From Candidatus Melainabacteria bacterium (lineage in GTDB: Bacteria > Cyanobacteriota > Vampirovibrionia > Obscuribacterales > Obscuribacteraceae), in contig RXJR01000013.1 in NCBI GenBank assembly GCA_003963305.1, forward strand, positions 1 to 64,000: DNA of 64,000 bases, given 5' to 3'. The notes beneath the pieces were generated by a model. It was not told the DNA's origin, did not search any database, and was given only the letters and a program-made list of their open reading frames with translations. The translations under genes were made by a program, and so were the position numbers. The stretch's first letter is position 1; the number at the start of each line of letters is the position of its first letter. Of the stretch, positions 7,736 through 16,733 are shown piece by piece.

Positions 7736-10254
7736 TGACCATGCAAGCCACCACCTCTACAGATTCGGAACAGGGCTTCATCTTGCCGCCCAACAGAATT
7801 GAACTGGGACGACTGAAAGTACAAATGGTCCTGGGCATTCTGCTGATTTTGGTGGCATGTTTTGTCAACTACTATCCCAGCTTAAATGTTGGTTTGCTTC
7901 TGGACGACTTCAACAATGTCGATTACGTCTATCGAGCCTGGCACGGAGACGCCGCCGATTTCCTATCGAACTTCTACAGCAACTGGGCGAAGCTTGACGT
8001 AATGCGGTCGTACCGTCCGTTCATTTCACTGAGCTTTTTCACCGACTACGCAATGTTTGGTCTGCACTACGCGGGCTACCACATGACTAACATTGTCATG
8101 TTCGCCACCTGTGCGGTTTTTGTCAGCCTGATTGCGCTCGAATTGACGGGAATGTACGGCAATCGCTCCAGGGCGTCAGTGGCAATCTGGGCCGGACTGC
8201 TGTTTGCAGTAGATCCGCTGCACGTCGAATCTGTGACGTGGATCATCGGCAGAGTCGATTTGCTTTGCAGCGTCTTTTATTTTGCCTCAGTATTTTGCTT
8301 TCTCCGATTCAGATTGGTGCGAGATCGCACATATTTACTGGCCGCACTGGTCTGTTTTTTCATCGCGCTAGGCAGCAAAGAAATGGCTGTCACACTGCCT
8401 ATCGTGCAAACCATGGCATGCTTCCTGCCGATTGGTCCGGCGAAGAACAGCACGCGAACACTAACGCAAAAAATAATTCAAAGCGATTTAAAAATTGCTT
8501 TCCTGTTCTGGATCGAACTGGCCGGATTCTGGGTTTTACGGCGAACAATTCTGGGAGCAGATATAGGCGGCTACGGAAGCACCGATCTGAAGACCGTTTT
8601 GAACAGCTGGAGAAATTTTGCCGATCGACCCAGCATGGCAAAAGTATTTTTGCCCTTGAATGAAGAGCTCACGTTTTCGCCGCTATTAATCAAAACCTGT
8701 TGGTCAGGCTTCGGCATAATTTTTGCAGCAGCACTACTGCGGCTGTTGAACTCACGAAAGTTGCTCGTACCTGTAAGCTTCTTGCTGCTCTGGGCTGTTC
8801 TGGCTATTTTACCGACTTTTCAAATCTGGCACATTTATCCAAACCTCGTTGGCAGCCGCTTATTCTTCACCTCGTCTGCACCTCTGTGCATTGCTATAGC
8901 GCTCTGTGCCATACCGGCAACAGACGCGATAGGAAGGTTCGCTACACGCATGTGGTCATACGTCGGCATGACAGCACTGCTGATTGTCTTTGTTTGCTGG
9001 TCATTCATACTGCAGGTCAACTTAAAACCCTGGCAGGTTGCCTCCAATCACATGAAGACATTCCGACGACAGCTTACAGAAATCTCGGCTCAGCTCAAGC
9101 CGGGAGAAAGAGCACTGCTTCTGAATCTTCCGCCTGATTACCAGGGTGCCGGTCTGGTCACACGTTCATGGTACGTTGAGCAGATCTGCCGACCACCGTT
9201 TGCGCCGACAGACACATCGAACAGATTCATCAGTGTGGAGCCGGTCGTTTCTGGAAGTCACGATTATCTATGGCCGACCGAAGTGAACAACCTTTTGCGA
9301 GATAAGAAAGTAGCGGCAAAAGTGATCTGGAATCCGTCCACAGGAGAATTTGAGAAATTCTCAAAACGCCCGGACATTACGACTCTCGGCGCTGACAGCG
9401 CCAAAGTAATTTCGGAATCTAACTTTCTGGGTGCCACCATCGACCCTGACAGCGCCTGGTCTGGTGTCGACAAAGAATGGCGTGTGCAGTCAGACAGACT
9501 ACCAGGCATGGAGATACATTCCGAGTTCAGACGTCTCTATCCTGCTATCCGCGCACGCAAGAAAGGGGCACCACCCACGATGACATTCTGGTTGCCCGTA
9601 AAAGACATAAATCCCCTCGTCCAGAATTACGCACAACTCAATATGAAAGTGCACGGCAGCGACTCAGAATTGGACAAATGCCGCTTCGTCTGGAAATCGA
9701 CAGGTCTGAATCATCCCGGTCAAACCGACCACGAAGCTTTGATACAGCGCTCTGCTGACGGCAAGTACTTTGTCTGGCTGGGGCGCTACCGAGGCTGGAG
9801 CCTGAATGATTCACCCACTGCGGTCGGGCTGAGAATGCCATCCGGCGACTACTGTATCGACCTGAAAAACATAGAACTGAGCAGCGATGAAACACTGAAA
9901 CCATCGATAAGCATCGACAACGACAGCACCACATACGGTACTCCTGGAACGGTCGTGCGTCCGAAAGCGCAAAGCACTAAAGTACGATGGCAGGCGAGCC
10001 GCCCTGGCGTCGCATCTGTAATCATAAAGGTCAGCAAGCCGAATCTAGTCTTCGACCCATACTCTGAATTAGACGTCGCCTCAGGCCCGACCGGCAACGT
10101 AGCAAAAGAGCTGGCAAAGAGCGAATTGCAAGGCGAGATGCCGATCGCCGATCTGAAATTGCCGGAAGGAACAACTCAGATACAGGTAATCGGCATCGAC
10201 GAAGATGGAAAGCAGGTGGGTCTCCCATCTGAGCCAATCAGTGTCAAGATTTGA
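7735..10254 (+). CDS. GT-C-fold/TMTC-like polytopic membrane protein, copy 2
   Basis: This 839-residue paralog of the preceding gene has the same plan. It opens with a first helix and 'LLLDDFNNVDYVYR' (candidate catalytic acidic loop), followed by 'DPLHVESVTWIIGRVD' and multiple helices. A long extracytoplasmic beta-rich tail ends with 'GIDEDGKQVGLPSEPISVKI', matching the end of copy 1. The GTG start overlaps the upstream TAG (TAGTG), and an ATG two codons later is an alternative. Either way translation is probably coupled to copy 1. The two may be a heteromeric enzyme or have different acceptors. Function is inferred from topology and motif only. Confidence 0.65.
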   Translation: MTMQATTSTDSEQGFILPPNRIELGRLKVQMVLGILLILVACFVNYYPSLNVGLLLDDFNNVDYVYRAWHGDAADFLSNFYSNWAKLDVMRSYRPFISLSFFTDYAMFGLHYAGYHMTNIVMFATCAVFVSLIALELTGMYGNRSRASVAIWAGLLFAVDPLHVESVTWIIGRVDLLCSVFYFASVFCFLRFRLVRDRTYLLAALVCFFIALGSKEMAVTLPIVQTMACFLPIGPAKNSTRTLTQKIIQSDLKIAFLFWIELAGFWVLRRTILGADIGGYGSTDLKTVLNSWRNFADRPSMAKVFLPLNEELTFSPLLIKTCWSGFGIIFAAALLRLLNSRKLLVPVSFLLLWAVLAILPTFQIWHIYPNLVGSRLFFTSSAPLCIAIALCAIPATDAIGRFATRMWSYVGMTALLIVFVCWSFILQVNLKPWQVASNHMKTFRRQLTEISAQLKPGERALLLNLPPDYQGAGLVTRSWYVEQICRPPFAPTDTSNRFISVEPVVSGSHDYLWPTEVNNLLRDKKVAAKVIWNPSTGEFEKFSKRPDITTLGADSAKVISESNFLGATIDPDSAWSGVDKEWRVQSDRLPGMEIHSEFRRLYPAIRARKKGAPPTMTFWLPVKDINPLVQNYAQLNMKVHGSDSELDKCRFVWKSTGLNHPGQTDHEALIQRSADGKYFVWLGRYRGWSLNDSPTAVGLRMPSGDYCIDLKNIELSSDETLKPSISIDNDSTTYGTPGTVVRPKAQSTKVRWQASRPGVASVIIKVSKPNLVFDPYSELDVASGPTGNVAKELAKSELQGEMPIADLKLPEGTTQIQVIGIDEDGKQVGLPSEPISVKI

Positions 10255-10306
10255 AGTCGACCTCAGATCAAGAAGTCGCTTGTAGCACCAGAAATCGGAT
10301 TGAACT

Positions 10307-10678
10307 TTAGAACGTCACCATCAACGGATTCGCAGGTGGCGCGACAGGCACGCTCTTGAGCGGACGAAGATTGGCAGGCGTAGGAGCCGGCTGCATCCAG
10401 CTCATTACCGTCGGTGCGGCAAAGATCCAGGTCGCGCCCAGCACTACCAGCCCAACCAGAGCCATTATCGATACAGCCATAGCTTGCTTGATCCTGGTTT
10501 TCGCGACTGTCGGCAGATGCATATATCCAAGCATCATGAGAGAAGCGACACACGCAAAGGCAAAGGCGAAAGCCGACAAATCTTGGACGCTGAAAGTCGG
10601 CACTTCAGACACACAAGCGTGAGCTGGAAGCGCAGCTGACAGGAGCGGCAGTGAGGCAAGTAAGTATCTTTTACGCAT
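10307..10678 (-). CDS. Small membrane protein with signal peptide, unknown function
   Basis: This 123-residue protein has an N-terminal signal peptide ending near 'PAHA', two further hydrophobic helices (about residues 33-53 and 68-92) and a Pro-rich tail. I do not recognise a family. It lies convergent to the GT-C pair and upstream of no obvious partner. A short-range membrane role is all that can be said. Confidence 0.55.
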   Translation of the reverse strand: MRKRYLLASLPLLSAALPAHACVSEVPTFSVQDLSAFAFAFACVASLMMLGYMHLPTVAKTRIKQAMAVSIMALVGLVVLGATWIFAAPTVMSWMQPAPTPANLRPLKSVPVAPPANPLMVTF

Positions 10679-10774
10679 AGCTCTGACCAGTAAGGGATAT
10701 TAATCGATCATGAGGGCTGAAGCCAAAGTTGTAAAGAGGGTTTCAGCATAAATAACATTAGGGTTTTTCACCTT

Positions 10775-11737
10775 TTATCTCAGCACTAACCTGCTTCCGG
10801 CTGCCCGCTCTGGCATGGACTTTGGCACTCTCAAACCGATATAGAGAGCCAGGTAGGCCACACAATTGATGAGGAAGGCAGAAAGAAGGGCTCTCCAGCC
10901 GAGGTCGCCTCCAAATCCCATGGAGTCGAAAAGCATTGATAGGACGTTGAGAATCAAGTTCAAACCGTTGCAGACGAAAACCGGAGAGAGAACGAGCAAT
11001 GCATTTTCAAACTCAGGACGTTTCGATCTGACAGCCGATCTTGAGAAATAGCTGACCAGAGCAATGGTGCTCGCGTAAGCCAACAATTCAACTGGAAACA
11101 AACGCTCAGTCAGGGTAAAAGCAAGCACTGTCGACGAAGCTATCAAAGTGCCAAGAATCTGCAAATTCCAGAGTTCCGGCAAATTCAGACTGGAGACACG
11201 CAGTCGAGCCCGGTTCCATCGAGTCAGGAAGTATGCCACCACACCAACGAAAGCTGCCAGACCGATTTCGCCCGCGCGAAAAAACAGATCGTTATCGATG
11301 AGCGAATCCCAGAGCGCCGCTCCGACAAGGCTTACTAACAGTATCCAGAAGATTCTAGTGGAGTGTTTCGCTCGAGTTCGGCCAGCCACTAAAATGCCCA
11401 GACAAATTGGAAAAACAAGGTGGGCAAGTGAAAAGTTGGCGACGATACCCTGATTGAAAGCACGCTGCTGACCAAACATTACGTCAACCAGTTTGTAACC
11501 CCAGTCGTAACCGCCGCGCACCAGCAAGACTGATGAAACAGTCATCACTAGCAGCGCAACCACCGTTCTAAAATTGGAAATCATCCTGGCTTGTTCCAAA
11601 ACCGAAGCTCTGGTTGCTCTTGTTTCGGTCTTAGAAACGGCTGGCAGAGTTAATGCTGCAGCAACCCACTCATCTTCCTGAGCAAATGGATCTGAAACGA
11701 TGCGATATGCAGACTTGAACTTCTCTTTGTGACGCAT
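10775..11737 (-). CDS. Multi-pass membrane protein, unknown function
   Basis: This 320-residue protein has a hydrophilic N-terminus of about 55 residues and roughly eight hydrophobic helices ('TVVALLVMTVSSVLLV', 'LAHLVFPICLGILVAG', 'VELLAYASTIALVSYF' and others). No catalytic motif is apparent and I do not recognise the family. It follows pyrD on the same strand with a 45-bp gap, so the two may share a transcript. A functional link to pyrimidine synthesis is not implied. Confidence 0.6.
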   Translation of the reverse strand: MRHKEKFKSAYRIVSDPFAQEDEWVAAALTLPAVSKTETRATRASVLEQARMISNFRTVVALLVMTVSSVLLVRGGYDWGYKLVDVMFGQQRAFNQGIVANFSLAHLVFPICLGILVAGRTRAKHSTRIFWILLVSLVGAALWDSLIDNDLFFRAGEIGLAAFVGVVAYFLTRWNRARLRVSSLNLPELWNLQILGTLIASSTVLAFTLTERLFPVELLAYASTIALVSYFSRSAVRSKRPEFENALLVLSPVFVCNGLNLILNVLSMLFDSMGFGGDLGWRALLSAFLINCVAYLALYIGLRVPKSMPERAAGSRLVLR

Positions 11738-11782
11738 AACTCCCTCACTAAACCAAAGGAGCTACGAGCTGGGTCTAGAGAA

Positions 11783-12835
11783 TTAGGAGGAAACCGCCAT
11801 ATCTGGCGGCACATTTTTTCGCGCAGACAAGAAAGCCGAGAGTTCGCGATTGATCTGCGAGACAACGGCAGGTCCATGATAGACAAGAGCGGTGTAGAGT
11901 TGAACGGCAGTAGCTCCCGCTTCCAGGAACTCAAACGCATCTCGCCCACTTGAGATTCCGCCGCAGGCAATGATTTGCTGCTCAGTTGTTTTGATTTTTG
12001 CGACGCGCTGAACCAGCTTGAAAGCCTTTGCCTTAAGCGGTTTGCCGCTAAGTCCACCGTTTCCAATTTCGGAGATGCGAGAAGCGCTGGTCTTCAATCC
12101 ATCTCGACTGACAGACGTGTTGCCGCAAATAAACCCGGCGAGACCGTGGGTGCTTGCGATTGCCACTATATCCTCGACCAATTCATCTGAACTATCGGGA
12201 GACATTTTGATGAATACCGGAAGACCGGCGTTGTTTCTCTCTTGCACTTCACTCATGATGTCATTGAGTTGCTGGCGCTCATTGATAATGCCTTCGTGTG
12301 TATTAGGACAGCTGGCATTGAAAGCAACATAGGCAAGTGGAAGTGCCTTCACATAATCAAAAGTGGTCAGGACATCCTCAATTGCCTTGTCTCCTTGAAC
12401 TTCAGGGAGATTTGTCTTGGCAATATTCAGCCCCGTCGGCAGAGCGAAACGCGCCGAAGCCAGACGAGACGCCACAACCTGGGCGCCGTCTCCGTTCAAT
12501 CCCAACCTGTTAATTACAGCCTCATCAGCCGGAAGCCTGAATAGCCGAGGCTTGGGGTTGCCACCAGTAGACCGTGCGCAGACAGAACCGACCTCGACGA
12601 AGCCAAATCCCAGCCTATCTGCAACTTCAACAAGCCGTCCATTTTTATCAAAACCGGCAGCAAGACCGACAGGGTTTTTCAGGACAGTGCCTGATAATTT
12701 TGTTGACAGGTGGGGCGACTGAAATTCGAACCGAAAGGGGCTGAGAGCCAAAAGGGGCGCCAGTTTATGAACCAGATCGTGTGCACGTTCAGGGTCCATT
12801 TTGAACAAAGCTGGGCGAATCAGAGTCTCGTACAT
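11783..12835 (-). CDS. pyrD: Dihydroorotate dehydrogenase, class 2-like (quinone)
   Basis: This 350-residue FMN TIM-barrel enzyme oxidises dihydroorotate to orotate in de novo pyrimidine synthesis. The N-terminal amphipathic segment ('MYETLIRPALFKMDPERAHD') and 'NPVGLAAGFDKNGR' are class-2 features, implying membrane association and quinone as acceptor. 'INRLGLNGDGA', 'GLNIAKTN' and 'CGNTSVSRDGL' follow in the expected order. The active-site loop reads 'FNASCPNTHEG': Cys176 stands where class-2 enzymes normally have the catalytic Ser, as in class-1 enzymes. The identity as PyrD is strong; the acceptor is inferred. The gene is divergent from the kinase gene. Confidence 0.9.
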   Translation of the reverse strand: MYETLIRPALFKMDPERAHDLVHKLAPLLALSPFRFEFQSPHLSTKLSGTVLKNPVGLAAGFDKNGRLVEVADRLGFGFVEVGSVCARSTGGNPKPRLFRLPADEAVINRLGLNGDGAQVVASRLASARFALPTGLNIAKTNLPEVQGDKAIEDVLTTFDYVKALPLAYVAFNASCPNTHEGIINERQQLNDIMSEVQERNNAGLPVFIKMSPDSSDELVEDIVAIASTHGLAGFICGNTSVSRDGLKTSASRISEIGNGGLSGKPLKAKAFKLVQRVAKIKTTEQQIIACGGISSGRDAFEFLEAGATAVQLYTALVYHGPAVVSQINRELSAFLSARKNVPPDMAVSS

Positions 12836-13052
12836 GCCCCGATCATAGCGGGCATTTAAGCCAAAAGCAGCTAAAGTTACGTTAGAGGCAAGACGCTTTG
12901 TCGAACTCCAGCCTGAACCGCTCAGGGCTGATGTCAGGGGATCTTAGTGCATAGACAGTGGGATATTCAGCTCTGACGGGGCATATGTTAAATGGGTCGA
13001 GCTAGCCGCCGAAGCCATCCGTGCGGCGCCCCCTTGCAAAGAGACGCTTGAG

Positions 13053-15677
13053 TTGGAAAAAAACGTCGGCAAAGCCTGCAGCAGCTGTGGTCAAGTTTTT
13101 GACCCCAGCATTGCCTTCTGCCCAGCCGATGGAACGAAGCTATCGTCCGAACTGGTAACTGCGACTTCTCACGAGTTGATTCAGGTGACAAGCCGCCACC
13201 GCATCAAGGCGGAAGGAACATCAGAGTCGGAGAGAGCGGCTAAGAAAGATGCGGCAACACGAGTTTCGTCACCGCAGATAGTGCTCGAGGCGCCAACACA
13301 AAACGAAGCTCAGGAAAAATTGAAAACAGACAAACAGAAAGAACAACAAAACGAATCGCAGAAGCAGTCGCAGAAAGGTTTCTCGGAAGACAAAACGCGC
13401 AACGAATCATTTGGAAACGGTTCCAAGAAACACGCGTTCGTTTCAGACGATGACGAGAGTGATGCCGCCGACGAACTACGAGAGACTAGATCTCACTTAA
13501 TTCCCACACTGATCGGGCAAACTTTAGACAACCAATACGAAATCGTTTCACTGATAGGCAAAGGCGGGATGAGCTTTGTCTACAAGGCGACGCATCTCCT
13601 GATGAGAAAGACAGTTGCCATTAAAACGCTTCTCCCACACCTGTCTTTGAATGCAATCAGCCTGCAGCGTTTCCAGCAAGAAGCGCAGGCAGCGAGCAAT
13701 TTAAAGCATCCAAACATCATCGCCGTGCACAACTTTGGCACCACCCCTGATGGCGAACCCTATCTCGTCATGGATTATGTGGAAGGTTCATCAATCGCAG
13801 ATGAGTTAGAGCGCTATGGCTTCGTTCCCGTAGATCGCGCTGTAGACATCTTCATTCAAGTTGCGGATGCGCTTGCTCATGCTCATCAACGAGGCATCAT
13901 TCATCGAGACTTGAAGCCAAGCAATATCTTGTTGCTGGAGAAAGACGGGCAGAAAGATCACGTCAACATCGTCGACTTCGGTATAGCCAAAATGCTTCCG
14001 CAAGATGGCGCGGAAGCAGTCAATCTAACCCAGACAGGCGAAGTGTTCGGCAGCCCTCTATACATGAGCCCAGAGCAGTGCAGAGGCGAAAAGCTCGACA
14101 ATCGCGCAGACATTTACTCGATGGGATGCCTGATGTACGAGACCCTGACGGGACGCCCAGCCATAAGCGGTGATAACACTATGGAGGTGCTATATAACCA
14201 TCTCCACGAAATTCCAGCGCCGATGAAAGCGCCTCTAACGCATATTCCACCGCCGCTGGAAAGAATTGTCTTCAAGACTCTAGCCAAAGATCCGTCGCAA
14301 CGATATCAAAACATGAACCAGTTGCGTGACGAACTGCAAGCCTTCAGCCTGCAGCAAAAGACCAGCTTGGTCAGCAGGTTTACTAATTCCTGGCAGCTTT
14401 TCTGGCTGCGACGAAAACCTAGAACCAAGCGAGACAAGATTATTGTTGCCATCGCCACTAGTGGCTTTCTCTGCGCCGCATTTTTCGCCTACCAGCTAGC
14501 CGCTTTATACTGGGCTGCTGCGGACTCCCCATCTTCCAAGGTGGCTCTGATGTGGGACGAAGACCGAGAAGCACTAAAACCAAACAAGGAAGCAATAGAA
14601 GACGCCAAAGCAAGATTCGACGTCATGTACCATGCACGCGTGGCGGCCTCGATGGATGGAAAACACGCTGAAACCACTGAAATAATCAATTACCTGTCTG
14701 GCCCTGCCGAGTATCTAGCGAAACGACACCTGTGGAAATCGGCGTTAGAAATGTATGAGCTGGCTTATAAGTACAGCTTAAAATACAACGATTATCTGGC
14801 GCTGCGCACAATGACCTTGAGAATGGCAATGGCAGATTGCTACTTGAACATGCAGCAGTACGAAGACGCCGCTCGCATCGTAGGCGAGATGATGAACAAA
14901 CTTGCGGTGGGCGGACAAAGAGATTATGTGGATCAATCGATTCTTGCCTCTAAATTGGGCACGATCTTTTATCTTCAAGGTAAGTGGACTCCGGCGCTCC
15001 AGTATCTCGGCGATGCCTACAAGTGCTGGACGCAGCCCCATAGCTACACATTGCCATTCACTTTCTACAACATGCCTGCTAATCTCGAAAGCAACTATGA
15101 TTTCACGTTGCTCTTGAGCAGAATGGCCACTGCCTACCAGCGTATTTATCAAGCCTCAGTCGAAAAAGGAACGCCGGACGAGCGAGCCCTCAAAGACTCA
15201 GTCAAGCTGTACAAAATGGCTGTAGCGCAATGGAGCCACGTCGTAGGCGATCACAACTCCAATCGCAACGAAACTGTAGCACTGGCCAACTACGTTTTCC
15301 TCAATCACGTTTTAAATAAGACTGCAGATCTGGATTCAGAGTACACACAGCTTTTACAGCGCATCAAAGAATTCGGAACAGATAGCGCATACGAAGGAGT
15401 GGTTCTCTTGAATTACTCTCAGTATTTGATGGATAAAGGACGATTGCTGGAGGCGGCCACGAACAGGATTCACGCGTGGAGAATCTTCGCTCAAGTGGCA
15501 AAAGCCGGAGGCGATAGCATCGGCGGGAACATCAACAGCATCGGCGGCAGCGCTAACAACGGCAGCAGCGTTAACAGCGGCAGCAACACCAGCGACGACA
15601 CCAGAAACAGCGGCAGCAACGGCACCGGCAATGACTCAGAAATGACCGGCGAAACCAGCACCGTCATCGGAAAATAG
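13053..15677 (+). CDS. Membrane Ser/Thr protein kinase with N-terminal zinc ribbon and C-terminal TPR-like region
   Basis: This 874-residue protein begins with a zinc-ribbon-like head (Cys9, Cys12, Cys23 in 'CPADG'). An acidic Gln/Glu/Lys-rich linker leads to a Hanks-type kinase at about 160-440: 'IGKGGMSFVYKA', the ATP-binding Lys near 189, Asp286 in 'HRDLKPSN', Asp308 in 'DFG', and 'GSPLYMSPEQC'. All catalytic residues are present. One membrane helix (about 463-487) separates the cytosolic kinase from a helical, TPR-like outer region. The last ~50 residues are Gly/Asn/Ser low complexity. The protein is a likely signal transducer whose outer part senses or binds a partner. The start is TTG; no ATG/GTG lies in frame just upstream. 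The last 42 bases overlap the convergent gene antisense. Confidence 0.85.
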   Translation: MEKNVGKACSSCGQVFDPSIAFCPADGTKLSSELVTATSHELIQVTSRHRIKAEGTSESERAAKKDAATRVSSPQIVLEAPTQNEAQEKLKTDKQKEQQNESQKQSQKGFSEDKTRNESFGNGSKKHAFVSDDDESDAADELRETRSHLIPTLIGQTLDNQYEIVSLIGKGGMSFVYKATHLLMRKTVAIKTLLPHLSLNAISLQRFQQEAQAASNLKHPNIIAVHNFGTTPDGEPYLVMDYVEGSSIADELERYGFVPVDRAVDIFIQVADALAHAHQRGIIHRDLKPSNILLLEKDGQKDHVNIVDFGIAKMLPQDGAEAVNLTQTGEVFGSPLYMSPEQCRGEKLDNRADIYSMGCLMYETLTGRPAISGDNTMEVLYNHLHEIPAPMKAPLTHIPPPLERIVFKTLAKDPSQRYQNMNQLRDELQAFSLQQKTSLVSRFTNSWQLFWLRRKPRTKRDKIIVAIATSGFLCAAFFAYQLAALYWAAADSPSSKVALMWDEDREALKPNKEAIEDAKARFDVMYHARVAASMDGKHAETTEIINYLSGPAEYLAKRHLWKSALEMYELAYKYSLKYNDYLALRTMTLRMAMADCYLNMQQYEDAARIVGEMMNKLAVGGQRDYVDQSILASKLGTIFYLQGKWTPALQYLGDAYKCWTQPHSYTLPFTFYNMPANLESNYDFTLLLSRMATAYQRIYQASVEKGTPDERALKDSVKLYKMAVAQWSHVVGDHNSNRNETVALANYVFLNHVLNKTADLDSEYTQLLQRIKEFGTDSAYEGVVLLNYSQYLMDKGRLLEAATNRIHAWRIFAQVAKAGGDSIGGNINSIGGSANNGSSVNSGSNTSDDTRNSGSNGTGNDSEMTGETSTVIGK

Positions 15678-16691
15678 AATCTCACCCTCGTCCTTGACTG
15701 GTGTAAAATTCGCTCCCATTTCAAATATCTTTGGATCGATCAGTTCCTTTCTGCATTCCAGCGTTTGCAAATAAACTAACTTATCGTCCACTTCCGGTTT
15801 TGCTACGCCGCGCCTGAACACTTGCCAGGTCGCCATGTGCTTCAGACCAAATCCTCTCATCTGCGAGAAATTTCGACTCGTCATGCGTTGGAGTGGTGCG
15901 CACAGGTCATCAATATGGGGAAGGTCAAAATATGGTGTCACCCAGTAATCTTCAACATACTTGGCATAACGAAATTGATCTTGCTGCGCATTCAGCATGT
16001 TGCGAGTGTATCTCGTACATTTGCGGCCCGCCACCAATTCTTCCCCCACCTTTTTCCAGGGGCTGTACTTGTACTTCGAATGTAGCGAAGTCAAACCACC
16101 TTCCATCATTGCGCCAATGCGGTCAAATCCGGCTTTCTTGTCGAAGATTTTTACCTTTTTCGTCTCTGTATTGTAGAGATGCGTTTCGAACAAAGGGGGT
16201 CTGCAAGTAATGGCTAAGATCGGAGAACTAAGGCGAGAGCCATCCGGGCTGACCGTCCACTCGACGCGTCCGAAATAATTGACCTTCATGACAAGCTTGT
16301 AGCCCATTTTGGGCTTCGCTGAATCAGATTTGGCAGCGGTCTTTGTTGAATCCGTACCAGCAGGCTTTGTGCCAGCCTTAGTTGCATCTGCACCAGCAGG
16401 CTTTGTGCCAGTCTTAGTTGCATCTGCACCAGCGGGCTTTGCGCCAGCCTTGGTTGCATCTGCACCAGCAGGCTTTGCGCCAGCCTTGGTTGCATCTGCA
16501 CCAGCAGGCTTTGCGCCAGTCTTGGTTGCATCCGTGGTTGCTGCTTTGCCACCTCTGTTGGCGTCAGCGCTGAACACAGAACTGCAACACACAGAAACTG
16601 TTGCCGCAAGCACTACTGCTCCGAGTGCAGCTTGTTTCAGATTTGCCAGGGAATATCGATTGCTAACCACAGTAAAGAAATAGTACCGCAA
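15636..16691 (-). CDS. Secreted protein with 12-residue Lys/Pro/Ala/Gly repeats, unknown function
   Basis: The translation has a signal-like segment ('AALGAVVLAATVSVCCSS'), then five to six imperfect copies of ATKAGAKPAGAD, then a conserved-looking domain of about 220 residues. That domain ('MKVNYFGRVEWTVSPDG', 'GRKCTRYTRNM') recalls proteins that follow an extracted lipid or bound cofactor, but I cannot name a family. The frame begins at a TTG (16691), with a GTG eight codons in (16670) as an alternative; neither has a clear ribosome site. It is the last gene after tetR-MFP-RND, 42 bp downstream of the pump, and may belong to that transcript. Its 3' end overlaps the kinase gene antisense by 42 bp. 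Confidence 0.65.
   Translation of the reverse strand: MRYYFFTVVSNRYSLANLKQAALGAVVLAATVSVCCSSVFSADANRGGKAATTDATKTGAKPAGADATKAGAKPAGADATKAGAKPAGADATKTGTKPAGADATKAGTKPAGTDSTKTAAKSDSAKPKMGYKLVMKVNYFGRVEWTVSPDGSRLSSPILAITCRPPLFETHLYNTETKKVKIFDKKAGFDRIGAMMEGGLTSLHSKYKYSPWKKVGEELVAGRKCTRYTRNMLNAQQDQFRYAKYVEDYWVTPYFDLPHIDDLCAPLQRMTSRNFSQMRGFGLKHMATWQVFRRGVAKPEVDDKLVYLQTLECRKELIDPKIFEMGANFTPVKDEGEILFSDDGAGFAGHF
16349..16537 (-). repeat. 36-bp in-frame tandem repeats (about 5 copies)
   Basis: Head-to-tail units of 36 bp encode the 12-residue ATKAGAKPAGAD motif with A/T variation at a few positions. They form a flexible, basic, Pro/Ala-rich spacer between the signal peptide and the folded domain of the secreted protein, resembling a wall- or envelope-spanning linker. 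Confidence 0.85.
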
Positions 16692-16733
16692 AGCGGTTCA
16701 GTATACACTCTCCCGCTCCCCAAATAATGACAA

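Noticed and set aside
16286-16683. Open frames on both strands across the 36-bp repeats
   Set aside because: Only the minus-strand frame has a signal peptide and a downstream folded domain; the others are by-products of repeats whose length is a multiple of three.
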